64,000 nt of DNA from the NCBI GenBank assembly GCA_024643545.1, contig JAHEMR010000010.1:27529-91528 (forward strand), in the 5' to 3' direction. This document shows positions 1 to 8,862 of this stretch, one piece after another (positions within the stretch are counted from its first letter, which is position 1; each line of letters opens with the position of its first letter). A program made the position numbers and the translations under genes. The notes below the pieces were generated by a model, which saw nothing but the letters and a program-made list of their open reading frames with translations, was not told the DNA's origin and ran no database searches. The DNA comes from Crocinitomicaceae bacterium (GTDB lineage: Bacteria > Bacteroidota > Bacteroidia > Flavobacteriales_D > Crocinitomicaceae).

Positions 1-58
1 TCAGAAACTTGTCTTTGCTTTGAAGTCATTTACATTTGTTGTAACTTAGCTTTTGGCC

Positions 59-3000
59 ATGAAATTCCTACTTACACTTCTTACTGTTATCTGCTGCACT
101 GACGGGCTTTTTGCTCAAAAGGTTTGGATGATTCCGAACGAAGGTCAATGGGATAATCGCATACAATACAACATTGATTTGAATGGTGGGAAAATGTACC
201 TTGAACCTCAAGGCATGACCTATTTTATGACGGATGCAATGAGTCATAATCACCACGATGGACGAGAAACCATCCATGAGAAAACGAAATACCATGCCAT
301 TAAACATGTTTTTCCTCATGCTCATAGCGATGCGGAAATCATCGAATCAGATTCAAGTTCACATTACTTTAACTACATGTTAGGCTCTGATCAATCAGCT
401 TGGAAGTCAAATATCCACGCAGTTTCTCAGCTTACATACGTTTCCTATTTCGATGGGATTGATATGATGTATAATGGAAAAAGTGACCAATTGAGTTTTC
501 AATTTTTAGCTAAACCTCATGCTGATCTCAGTCAATTATCATTTTTCTTAGATGGTGCAGATGAAATAGAATTAGACAAACTTGGTAACCTAGTCTTGAC
601 ACACTCTTTAGGGACGATTACCTACTCGGCTCCAAAGGCATGGAATATTTCATCGAACGGGAAAAAGACGGATGTTGCGATTTATTTTCAAGTCTACAAA
701 CAACACGTATCTTTCATATTGCCAGAAGGATATGACGCGTCAGAAGAATTATTCATCGACCCTAGTTTAACCTTTTCAACGTTTTCAGGGTCTACCGCTG
801 ATAATTGGGGATTCACTGCAACACCGGATCCAAATGGCAATCTTTTTGGAGGTGGAATTGTTTTTGGAACAGGATATCCCATTACCACTGGAGCATTTGA
901 TTCTAGTTTTGGAAGTGGAACAGGAATGTTTCCTATGGATGCATCGATAACAAAATTTAATGCAAACGGTACAGCCTTACTCTATTCCACTTTTCTCGGC
1001 GGATCTGGAAATGAAACACCTCATTCATTGGTTTCCGCTCCGAATGGTGAATTATACATTTATGGTGTTACCTCATCTGCTAATTTCCCAATTACGAATG
1101 GTGCCTACGATAATTCATTTAATGGTGGTCCATATCAATTACAAAATGAACTAGAGTTTAACGGTTCAGATATTTACATCGCACGTTTGAATCCTACTGG
1201 CACAGCCCTTTTATCATCCACATTTATAGGAGGTTCTGGTACAGATGGACTAAACACGAGCTCCTTAAATTTTAATTACGGTGACCAATTCAGGGGGGAA
1301 ATTGTCCTTGATAACAACCAAAATGTTTATGTGGCGAGTTCAAGTGCTTCCTTGAATTTTCCAACAGTTGGGGCTTCACAGTCCATGCTAAATGGGAGTC
1401 AGGATGCGGTAATCTTTAAATTTAATTCTACTCTTTCAAACTTACAATGGAGTACCTATTTTGGAGGAACAGCTAACGAAGCAGGAAACTCAATTGCAGT
1501 GGCCAACAATGGTTCGATCTATATTTGTGGAGGTACGTCTTCCTCTTCACTGCCTATTAACTCAGGAAATGACTTAAGTTTCAATGGAGGACTGGGAGAT
1601 GGATTTATATTAAAAATGAATGGTGCGGGAGCCTTTCAAGCTGGATCGTACATGGGGTACTCCGAATACGATCAAGCGTACTTTGTTCGAACAGACATCG
1701 ATAATTTACCCTACGTTTATGGGCAATCAGAATCTGCGTGGCCAATTACTGCAGGTTGCTATAGCAATCCAAATTCCGGTCAGTTTATTCGAAAATACTC
1801 TTCCGATTTAGTTACGATTTCATGGACAACTATGATTGGTGCTGGAACTGGACATGTTGAGCTTTCCCCAACAGCATTTTTGGTTTCAGATTGTTACGAT
1901 ATATACCTTGCGGGATGGGGAGGCGTGCTAAATCAAACATATGCACAGGCTGCTTATTCAACAACCACTGGATTTCACACAACACTTGATGGTTATCAGC
2001 AAACCACAAATGGAAGTAATTTTTACATTGCCGTACTCGACAATGATGCAACCGCATTAAAATATGCTACCTTTATGGGAGGGTCTGCCAGCAGCTACAA
2101 TCACGTGGATGGTGGGACAAGTCGATTCGATAATGCCGGTAGAATATATCACGCTGTTTGCGGAGCTTGTGGTGGAAATAATTTTGGGTTTACCAGCACT
2201 CCGGGAAGTTTTTCTCCCCAAAATTTAAGTTCCAATTGCAACATGGCCACCTTCAAGTTTGAGTTGAGTACTATTCAAGCAATTGCCGCTCAACCTGCAC
2301 CGCTCATTTGCATACCTCAATCAGTTTATTTTCAAAATAACAGTGTAAATGGAAATGCCTACATCTGGGATTTCGGCGATGGTTCTGGATCTACTTTAAT
2401 GCAGCCAAGTCATCAATACACGGTCCCAGGTGCATATGATGTTCAATTAATCGTTTACGATTCGACAGGGTGTTATGCGCCAGATTCAGTAACAGTTACC
2501 GTGAATATTGGTGCATTTACGGCAGGAGCTGTTCAACCTACAACAAGTATTTGTCCAGGAGATTCATATCAGTTGGATGCATATGGAGGAACAACCTATA
2601 GTTGGAGCCCGGCAAACCTCTTAAATAACCCGAACATTGCAAACCCAATTGCTACAATCAATGCTACCACTGCATTTAGTGTGATTATTTCGGATACTTG
2701 TGGATCTGATACTGTTCAAGTCACCATAAATGTGTCAGCTCCAACAGTCAGTTTGAATAATGACACAACCATTTGTTTGGGTGGATCAGTTAATTTAATC
2801 GCTACAGGAACTGGAACCATTTTATGGACACCTTCGAATTTCCTAACAAGTACAAGCACCTTTAACACAACAGCTACTCCAACAAGTACAACAACATATA
2901 CCGCAACAGTGACCTCTGCTAACGGATGTACAGCTAGCGATTCCATCAATATTCAAGTATTTTTCAATCCACCATTGCCTGTATTAGATGACACACTTAC

Positions 3001-3922
3001 CATCTGTTACGGCGGCACAGGAAGTGCTTTCATTTCAGGAGGAACGAGTTACTTTTGGTATCCAACAAACAACTTAATCGGACAAACCAATCAAACTGTT
3101 CAATTGAGTCCGTTAATTGAACAATATTATTATTGCGATGTGACCAATAGTTGCGGGACAGAAAGTGACTCCATTTGGGTGAATATTATCACACCTCAAA
3201 TTTTTGCTGGAAATGACACCATTGTTTGTCCAGGAGCTCCGGCAGCTGTATGGGCCAGCGGTGCTTCGTATTATGTATGGTCACCATCACCTGTATCCAC
3301 TGCTAATAATGGGGCATTCGCTGTTGTACAAAACCAAATCAACACAAACTACACAGTCATTGGTACGGATTCAAATGGATGTCAAGACACAGCAGATGTT
3401 CTCATAAGCGTATTTCCTCCGCCACATATAAATGCTGGTTTAGATGTATATGCGTTGGTTGGTGAAACCATTCAGTTCAATGCAATCACGAGTGGGCCAG
3501 GAAATATCCTATGGACACCCCAAGATGAATTCTCATGTTCAACCTGCGCAAACACAAGCGTTTCACCAAGTCAGAATGCTGTTTACAATGTTTATTTTAC
3601 AGATTTGAACGGCTGTCAAGCACAAAGTCAAGTCAGCGTATACTTTGATCCATTTATCTATGTTCCAAATACCTTTACGCCAGATGGGGATGAATACAAC
3701 AATGAATTCAGACCTATTTTAGGAAATATCCGAGAATTTGAAATGCTCGTATTCGATCGTTGGGGAGAAATTGTCTATGAAATGACATCCACAGATGATT
3801 ATTGGGATGGGACGTATAAGAACTTACCTTGCCAAGATGGTACGTATGTTTGGAAATTGAAATACAAAGATTTCGCAAACAATAAAAAAGAAATTACGGG
3901 ACATATTAATTTATTGCGTTAG
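59..3922 (+). CDS. Giant secreted protein with SBBP/PKD domains and T9SS type B sorting domain
   Basis: Likely a cell-surface or released adhesin-like protein exported by the type IX system. ATG at 59 is preferred over an in-frame TTG at 53 because it opens a clean signal peptide ending near FAQ. Residues about 230-720 carry SBBP-like beta-propeller repeats (recurring ALLYSTFLGGSG-type segments). A PKD domain with the WDFGDG signature lies near residues 755-800, followed by several Ig-like repeats rich in Thr/Ser. The last 85 or so residues begin at NTFTPDGD and contain FDRWGEIVY, the hallmark of the gliding-motility-associated C-terminal (type B sorting) domain. A TAnnTTTG box is at 31-38. 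About 1287 residues, typical of the family, with no visible truncation. Binding target unknown. Confidence 0.9.
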   Translation: MKFLLTLLTVICCTDGLFAQKVWMIPNEGQWDNRIQYNIDLNGGKMYLEPQGMTYFMTDAMSHNHHDGRETIHEKTKYHAIKHVFPHAHSDAEIIESDSSSHYFNYMLGSDQSAWKSNIHAVSQLTYVSYFDGIDMMYNGKSDQLSFQFLAKPHADLSQLSFFLDGADEIELDKLGNLVLTHSLGTITYSAPKAWNISSNGKKTDVAIYFQVYKQHVSFILPEGYDASEELFIDPSLTFSTFSGSTADNWGFTATPDPNGNLFGGGIVFGTGYPITTGAFDSSFGSGTGMFPMDASITKFNANGTALLYSTFLGGSGNETPHSLVSAPNGELYIYGVTSSANFPITNGAYDNSFNGGPYQLQNELEFNGSDIYIARLNPTGTALLSSTFIGGSGTDGLNTSSLNFNYGDQFRGEIVLDNNQNVYVASSSASLNFPTVGASQSMLNGSQDAVIFKFNSTLSNLQWSTYFGGTANEAGNSIAVANNGSIYICGGTSSSSLPINSGNDLSFNGGLGDGFILKMNGAGAFQAGSYMGYSEYDQAYFVRTDIDNLPYVYGQSESAWPITAGCYSNPNSGQFIRKYSSDLVTISWTTMIGAGTGHVELSPTAFLVSDCYDIYLAGWGGVLNQTYAQAAYSTTTGFHTTLDGYQQTTNGSNFYIAVLDNDATALKYATFMGGSASSYNHVDGGTSRFDNAGRIYHAVCGACGGNNFGFTSTPGSFSPQNLSSNCNMATFKFELSTIQAIAAQPAPLICIPQSVYFQNNSVNGNAYIWDFGDGSGSTLMQPSHQYTVPGAYDVQLIVYDSTGCYAPDSVTVTVNIGAFTAGAVQPTTSICPGDSYQLDAYGGTTYSWSPANLLNNPNIANPIATINATTAFSVIISDTCGSDTVQVTINVSAPTVSLNNDTTICLGGSVNLIATGTGTILWTPSNFLTSTSTFNTTATPTSTTTYTATVTSANGCTASDSINIQVFFNPPLPVLDDTLTICYGGTGSAFISGGTSYFWYPTNNLIGQTNQTVQLSPLIEQYYYCDVTNSCGTESDSIWVNIITPQIFAGNDTIVCPGAPAAVWASGASYYVWSPSPVSTANNGAFAVVQNQINTNYTVIGTDSNGCQDTADVLISVFPPPHINAGLDVYALVGETIQFNAITSGPGNILWTPQDEFSCSTCANTSVSPSQNAVYNVYFTDLNGCQAQSQVSVYFDPFIYVPNTFTPDGDEYNNEFRPILGNIREFEMLVFDRWGEIVYEMTSTDDYWDGTYKNLPCQDGTYVWKLKYKDFANNKKEITGHINLLR

Positions 3923-3938
3923 TACCCGTTCTTTCCGC

Positions 3939-3946
3939 TAAATTTG
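3939..3946 (+). promoter_or_regulatory. Bacteroidota -7 box TAAATTTG, predicted leaderless start
   Basis: The box matches TAnnTTTG and ends 4 nt before the ATG at 3951. A TTG at 3914-3916 could be the -33 element. With this spacing the transcript would begin at or within a base or two of the start codon. Confidence 0.55.
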
Positions 3947-3950
3947 TAAC

Positions 3951-4598
3951 ATGGGAGTACAAGTAAGCGTTTTTCAATTCAATGCCTTTCAGGAAAACAC
4001 ATATGTCGTTGCGAATGATCAAGGCGAAGCCATCATTTTTGACCCGGGATGTTATTCCAAGGATGAAGAAAATGCCTTATCAGATTTCATTGAAGAAAAT
4101 GAGTTGTCCGTGCTTGCCATACTTTACACGCATGCCCACATCGATCATATATTGGGTGCAGCTTTTGTCCAACGAAAATTTAAAGCACCTGCCTATTTGC
4201 ATGAAAAAGATCATGGGACATGGAACGCTGTTGCGAGTTACGCGCATGTTTATGGATTTGAAGGCTACCAGTTAGAGGCGATTCCCACTAAACAAGTAAT
4301 CGATGGACAACAGTTGGAAATTGGTTCATTTAACATTCAAGTACGTCACACACCTGGACATGCTCCCGGTCATGTCATCTATTATTTTGAAGAAGATCAG
4401 TTCATCATCAATGGAGATGTCTTGTTCAAAGGCAGTTTTGGACGCGTTGATCTACCTGGAGGAGATTTGGAGATATTGAAATCATCCATTTTTAACATTC
4501 TTTTCCAATATCCAGCAGAAACCATCGTTTATTGTGGACATGGTCCGGAAACAACAATTGGACAAGAAAAAAGAACGAATTACATCCATCAATTTTAG
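3951..4598 (+). CDS. MBL-fold metallohydrolase (glyoxalase II-like)
   Basis: A 215-residue metallo-beta-lactamase fold hydrolase, probably a cytoplasmic thioester hydrolase of the glyoxalase II/YcbL type. The metal motif THAHIDH has H61, H63, D65 and H66. Further ligands are visible in HTPGHAPGH, in NGDVLF and in YCGHG near the C-terminus. It lacks the extra C-terminal domain of classical GloB, which fits the short YcbL-like class. The start is fixed by the promoter box at 3939-3946 and appears leaderless. Its 3' end overlaps the upstream part of the glycosyltransferase frame by up to 65 nt, so the two are probably co-transcribed. The substrate cannot be told from sequence. Confidence 0.85.
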   Translation: MGVQVSVFQFNAFQENTYVVANDQGEAIIFDPGCYSKDEENALSDFIEENELSVLAILYTHAHIDHILGAAFVQRKFKAPAYLHEKDHGTWNAVASYAHVYGFEGYQLEAIPTKQVIDGQQLEIGSFNIQVRHTPGHAPGHVIYYFEEDQFIINGDVLFKGSFGRVDLPGGDLEILKSSIFNILFQYPAETIVYCGHGPETTIGQEKRTNYIHQF

Positions 4599-5709
4599 GA
4601 TTTTGATCATAGGTATAAATGCGCGAAACATCTTGGGTTCCAAAATGGAAGGATTTGGAAATTATTCCTTTGAATTGGTTCGACGCATTACAAAAAATCA
4701 TCCTGAACAAACGTTTGTTTTGTTTTTTGACCGAGCAGTAGATCCGAAATTTGAATTTACTTCGAATGTTCAAACAGTCGTTTTATTCCCACCAACTCGT
4801 CATCCCCTTTTATGGATATTTTGGTTCGAATGGAGTTTAAAACGTGCCTTAAAAAAACACCACATTGATCTACTTTGGTCACCAGATGGGTTTTGTTCGT
4901 TAAGCTCTTCTGTACCACAAATTGCCACCATCCACGATTTGAACTTCGAACATTATCCGCAAGACTTGCCATGGTTAGTATCCCGCTATTTTCGGTTTTT
5001 CTTTCCAAAGTTTGCCCGAAAAGCGAAACGCATATTGACCGTTTCAGATTTTTCCAAACAGGATATTATTCAAACATATGGAATTTCAAGCACTAAAATC
5101 TCCTCAGTATATAATGGAATCAGTGATGAGTTTCGAGAACTAAGGATGGAAGAAGTCACGGCAACACGTCTAATATACACGAATGGGAAACCGTATTTTC
5201 TCTTTGTCGGTTCCTTACATCCTAGAAAGAATGTTCAGCGTTTGGTACAAGCATTTTCAGCATTTTGTCTGGTGAATTTCGAAATCGATTTAGTGATTGT
5301 TGGGAATGCCATGTGGAAACAAGAAGCATTCAATCTTTCAAAAGAAACCAAGGATCGTGTTCATTTTCTAGGTCATTTATCTACTACGGAATTAAGCCTT
5401 GTAACAGGGGCTGCATTTGCTTTAAGTTACGTTCCCTATTTTGAGGGATTTGGGATTCCATTAGTTGAAGCCATGTGTTGTGGCGTACCGATTATCAGTG
5501 CCGACGCAAGCTGCTTGCCAGAAATAGCCGGTGATGCTGCAATTTATTGTGATCCTTTTTCAGTAATGGACATCACGGATAAAATGAGTGAATTAGCCGG
5601 AAAACCAGCATTGCATTCAAGTTTATCAAAAAATGCATTAAGCCGCTCCACGCAATTTAGTTGGGATAAATCAGCTGAAGACGTGTGGGAAATATTGATG
5701 GAAAAATAA
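4534..5709 (+). CDS. Glycosyltransferase family 4 (GT-B)
   Basis: Retaining GT-B glycosyltransferase of the GT1/GT4 Pfam group, likely transferring a sugar in cell-surface glycan or lipid glycoconjugate synthesis in the cytoplasm. The N-terminal Rossmann half starts at ILIIGINARN; the C-terminal half has the GSLHPRKN segment and the donor-binding E-x7-E block (EGFGIPLVEAM) with CLPEIAGDAA after it. The true start is uncertain: ATGs at 4534 and 4540 lie inside the preceding hydrolase gene, and homologues normally begin where codon 22-24 is here, so a TTG at 4603 is also possible. It reads directly toward tRNA-Arg, 18 nt downstream. Confidence 0.85.
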   Translation: MDMVRKQQLDKKKERITSINFRILIIGINARNILGSKMEGFGNYSFELVRRITKNHPEQTFVLFFDRAVDPKFEFTSNVQTVVLFPPTRHPLLWIFWFEWSLKRALKKHHIDLLWSPDGFCSLSSSVPQIATIHDLNFEHYPQDLPWLVSRYFRFFFPKFARKAKRILTVSDFSKQDIIQTYGISSTKISSVYNGISDEFRELRMEEVTATRLIYTNGKPYFLFVGSLHPRKNVQRLVQAFSAFCLVNFEIDLVIVGNAMWKQEAFNLSKETKDRVHFLGHLSTTELSLVTGAAFALSYVPYFEGFGIPLVEAMCCGVPIISADASCLPEIAGDAAIYCDPFSVMDITDKMSELAGKPALHSSLSKNALSRSTQFSWDKSAEDVWEILMEK

Positions 5710-5713
5710 GCGT

Positions 5714-5721
5714 TAACTTTG
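5714..5721 (+). promoter_or_regulatory. TAACTTTG -7 box of tRNA-Arg
   Basis: Perfect TAnnTTTG box ending 6 nt before the first base of the tRNA. It helps calibrate box-to-transcript spacing in this genome. Confidence 0.55.
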
Positions 5722-5727
5722 TCACAT

Positions 5728-5799
5728 AGCCCCGTAGTTCAACGGATAGAATAAGCGTTTCCTAAACGCTCGATCCAGGTTCGATTCCTGGCGGGGCTA
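5728..5799 (+). tRNA. tRNA-Arg (anticodon CCT)
   Basis: All arms fold. Acceptor AGCCCCG (5728-5734) pairs with CGGGGCT (5792-5798). The D stem is GTTC/GAAT, the anticodon stem AGCGT/ACGCT encloses loop TTCCTAA with anticodon CCT reading AGG, and the T stem CCAGG/CCTGG encloses TTCGATT. The discriminator is A5799. CCA is not encoded, as is usual for this phylum. Confidence 0.95.
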
Positions 5800-5838
5800 C
5801 AAAATTATAACATTCCTACTTTAAATCACGGACACATC

Positions 5839-6236
5839 TTATTTAAATCCGCAACTGCCTCTTCCAAAGTGCACGTTTGTTATTTTGGATTCGGACTCGT
5901 ATTCGGTTTAATATGCTTCACAAGCAAACATGTACGCTTGGATTGCTTCCAAGGATTTCAGTCCTTTTAGTCCCGAAACCTCTTAGACCTATCCTGTTGG
6001 AAGTTCGGTATGACGAAATAGCGGTAACTCGTTTGAACATCATCAAAAACATCGACAATCATTTTTCCGTTAACGACCTTTTTGCCATTTCGGTAATAAC
6101 CATCAGGTTTATCAATTTTCAATGACATTTTCACATTAACAACACCATCCTGACTGATTTTATCAATTTCGGGCATTTCATTTTTGGTAAAACGGATTGT
6201 TTCGTTCTGCAAATTCACAAATTCGAATTCCACCAT
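5839..6236 (-). pseudogene. Decayed hypothetical gene (frameshift plus in-frame stop)
   Basis: The 5' part (6236 to 5967) encodes 89 residues with ordinary protein composition, ending at TAA. The coding signal continues in another minus-strand frame as GLKGLKSLEAIQAYMFACEAY, then after a TAA continues in that same frame as TEYESESKITNVHFGRG to a stop at 5839-5841. The SLEAIQAY-type helix near the C-terminus resembles the ends of small uncharacterised Bacteroidota proteins that accompany DUF6968-like sequences, but I do not firmly recognise the family. At least one frameshift and one nonsense codon are needed to restore it. The 222 bases between this relic and the next gene (6237-6458) show nothing I can name. 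Confidence 0.55.
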
Positions 6237-6458
6237 TTTACCTTGGGCATTGGTATTGAAATAGTTTATGCTATTTCATAGGGATGAATCCTAGTTACTT
6301 AGGATATAATAGTTTTGGAAGATGAAACTTGGGATTTCCCCTAAAATGAGGAGGAATAAAAAGTACTTTTTTAACATTTGAATGAAAATTGAATTTCGAT
6401 GAACATGAGGTTAATTTGTACTTGTTGGTGTATTAACGGAATAACCAAAGACCGCTTT

Positions 6459-7727
6459 TTAGCACCAAAACAAGCGCCAATAAAAGAAAAAGTAAACAAG
6501 AATGGTGTAAATCATATTGTTTAGAAGGAATAAATTCCGAGAGATTAAAGTCCAAAACTTTCCTTTAATGACAAGGTAATTTCCATAATACAGAGGAAGG
6601 ATTAAGAGTAGAAGGATATTCGGCACATAAGCTGCTAGACTCACGAACTTGCTAAATCGATCTTCGTAGGGTGCTTGAAAGTAAAATATGGATTGATGCG
6701 TGCATAGGATGAATCCGTAATAACTGAGCGCGAATCCGAGAATAGCAAGTAGAACTTTAACAAAGTAATACTGGTCCTTTTTTCTCATGAAACTCATCAA
6801 AAAATAAATCGAAGTGCAAAATAAGACACCCGAAAAAACCATCATCATCCACATGAGCCAAGGTGAATTAATCGTTGTTATATAGGTGCCTAATTTTTCG
6901 AATTCTGCATTTTTTAAAAACAATGAATCAATCGAAAGAAGGTGATCACCCTTTTTCAATTCCTGCCTTAAATCAAAGGTTTTATTTCTTCGGTAATCAT
7001 GGTAAAAATAGAGGTGTACTTTTCCATCGTTCAAATTCCAAATAGATGTTAGCAAGGTTCCATCACCGATTTTTGGCCGACAAACATGCATGGAGTCAGA
7101 CAAGGAACGTAAAAAAAGCAGCGTTGTATCTTGCTTCAATTTTAACAATTCAACTCCTTTGCGGTATCGATTGAGTTTCATTGCTTCTTTGGGAGAGGTG
7201 ATTGATGGACAAAAATTGGATAGAACATAGGCGCTTTTATTCCCAATTTGAGTGGAATACGGTTCAACCACGAGGTATTTGCCAGATTTATCGGTAAAAA
7301 TGAAAACGTCCTCAATAAAAGTAGAACGGTCGAATTGCCGAACAAAGGCTTGAACCTCTTCAACTGTTTGACACGAATGTAAGATTTGTTTTAAAAACTC
7401 AGTTTGATTTATAATTGGTTTGAGTCCTCCAATCGCCTTACGACCAGGAGTAAAAGATGCAAGCCGGGAAAAAGAAAGTCCAGCTTCATTCATTCCTGAC
7501 TGTGGTGCGAATCCATGCGAACCATCAAAGCGTGATCCTGTAAATGCTGCGCCATATGCTCCTTTGCCCTTTGTCTCGAACCAAATACGTGACGTTGTTC
7601 TCCAAGCATCTTCATTGCATCCAACATACGTTTTGCCATGCAATGTCAATTTGTACATGCTACAAGAATGACTGGATTCTATGTTGAAAATAAGAAACAG
7701 GAACAGATAATGTAGGATTTTTCTCAC
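6459..7727 (-). CDS. Ntn-type linear amide hydrolase (choloylglycine hydrolase/C45-like) with C-terminal membrane segments
   Basis: A 422-residue protein whose first 21 residues form a signal peptide placing C22 (context SHSCSMY) at the mature N-terminus, as expected for the cysteine nucleophile of Ntn hydrolases. GCNEDAW follows, matching the N-E/W-D block of the family, and the GMNEAGLSFS segment matches the choloylglycine/acyl-transferase fold. After about residue 285 there are four or so hydrophobic segments, so the catalytic domain would be tethered in the membrane and face the periplasm. Start is GTG at 7727, whose GTGA overlaps the stop of the SGNH gene, so translation is probably coupled. 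Last gene of the 10035-6459 operon. Substrate unknown: an acylated amine or N-acyl lipid are options. Confidence 0.7.
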   Translation of the reverse strand: MRKILHYLFLFLIFNIESSHSCSMYKLTLHGKTYVGCNEDAWRTTSRIWFETKGKGAYGAAFTGSRFDGSHGFAPQSGMNEAGLSFSRLASFTPGRKAIGGLKPIINQTEFLKQILHSCQTVEEVQAFVRQFDRSTFIEDVFIFTDKSGKYLVVEPYSTQIGNKSAYVLSNFCPSITSPKEAMKLNRYRKGVELLKLKQDTTLLFLRSLSDSMHVCRPKIGDGTLLTSIWNLNDGKVHLYFYHDYRRNKTFDLRQELKKGDHLLSIDSLFLKNAEFEKLGTYITTINSPWLMWMMMVFSGVLFCTSIYFLMSFMRKKDQYYFVKVLLAILGFALSYYGFILCTHQSIFYFQAPYEDRFSKFVSLAAYVPNILLLLILPLYYGNYLVIKGKFWTLISRNLFLLNNMIYTILVYFFFYWRLFWC

Positions 7728-8854
7728 CTCGATTTTTTTGTAAAACGATGGGTTTTCCCTTGGTTACTAAATCCTTGAAATGCTGTTAGTGTGCGAACAA
7801 AGTTCAGCAATTCACTCTTCATCTGTTGATGTTGTGTGATCGTAGGATGTTTGTCATACCCTTCTGTATAGATACCCTTGTATGAGAAGGAATAAACTTT
7901 ATTGTCACCTTTAGCATTTTGTATTCGAACAATTTTTTGAATACTCCTTTTCATTTTATTCTTTAATTCACGTTCCGCCATTGGACTTGTACTGCATATG
8001 AAATAACTGTTAGGATATCGTTTGCGAAGTTGTTGTATAAAGGCAACATAATTTTTTTCGTATTCTTTCATCGACTTCGAACCATCATTCTGTCCGAGGG
8101 TGATAAAAACAACTTGCGGTTTGATGCGAAAGGACCACTTTTCATTCCCTGGATGAAAATCAATGTGTTCGTAAACATCTGGCATGGTATGTTTGATGCC
8201 ACAACAACTATGATGCATTCCTATTCCAGAAACAGCACTTAAAATCCAATCGGCCTCAAATTCACGAGCTAAACTAGCTCCATAGCTGAAATAAGCATTG
8301 TGGTAATCGTACCATGTGCCTTTACCAAAGGAACAACTTGAAGAATCAGCTCCGTTGCCACACGTAATGGAATCTCCAATGAACTCAAAAACGAGCTTCT
8401 TCCGTTTTTTCTTTGTTCGGACCAATTGTTTACATTGAATTCCACGAATTTTTATATACCCAATACTACTTTCCGTGTTTTTGCAAATCAACACATGGTG
8501 TTTTGTCGCTTTTTTTCCTGAAAACAATGGAAGACGGTTTACTTTTCCTTTTAACTTGATTCGCTTGGATTGACCATCCACTACAATTTGAATGTAATTA
8601 TGGGTCTTGCTAAATTTTATTTCATCTTCAATCGTAACGAATGCTTCCGTTCCAATGCAATCAAATTCAAGGTATGCTCCTGGCGCCCATGTTTTTGGCG
8701 CATGTTCATCTGAAAAATCAAAGCGTCCAATGTATTGAATTCGCTTGTCACTACCTAGGTAAAAAGTTGTTTCCTCTTTTGATTGAAAATGATATACTAC
8801 ATAAGCCAACAAAGACGTGATCAGGCAGAAAATGGCGATTTTTAGGATTTTCAT
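7724..8854 (-). CDS. SGNH/GDSL hydrolase, CE2-like carbohydrate esterase
   Basis: Likely a periplasmic or surface O-deacylase acting on glycans. A signal anchor (first 25 residues) precedes a beta-sandwich of about 110 residues, then the SGNH domain: GDSIT holds the nucleophile S162, GQND holds N256, and YDKHPT provides D334 and H336. A jelly-roll followed by SGNH is the arrangement of CE2 esterases. ATG at 8854 is chosen; an upstream TTG at 8866 overlaps the stop codon of the acyltransferase and would add four residues. It lies between an acyltransferase and an amidase, suggesting a small pathway that adds and removes acyl groups. Confidence 0.8.
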   Translation of the reverse strand: MKILKIAIFCLITSLLAYVVYHFQSKEETTFYLGSDKRIQYIGRFDFSDEHAPKTWAPGAYLEFDCIGTEAFVTIEDEIKFSKTHNYIQIVVDGQSKRIKLKGKVNRLPLFSGKKATKHHVLICKNTESSIGYIKIRGIQCKQLVRTKKKRKKLVFEFIGDSITCGNGADSSSCSFGKGTWYDYHNAYFSYGASLAREFEADWILSAVSGIGMHHSCCGIKHTMPDVYEHIDFHPGNEKWSFRIKPQVVFITLGQNDGSKSMKEYEKNYVAFIQQLRKRYPNSYFICSTSPMAERELKNKMKRSIQKIVRIQNAKGDNKVYSFSYKGIYTEGYDKHPTITQHQQMKSELLNFVRTLTAFQGFSNQGKTHRFTKKSR

Positions 8855-8862
8855 AAAGCGTA

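Noticed and set aside
53..58. TTG at 53 as start of the first gene
   Set aside because: The ATG two codons later gives the same signal peptide and is the more likely start.
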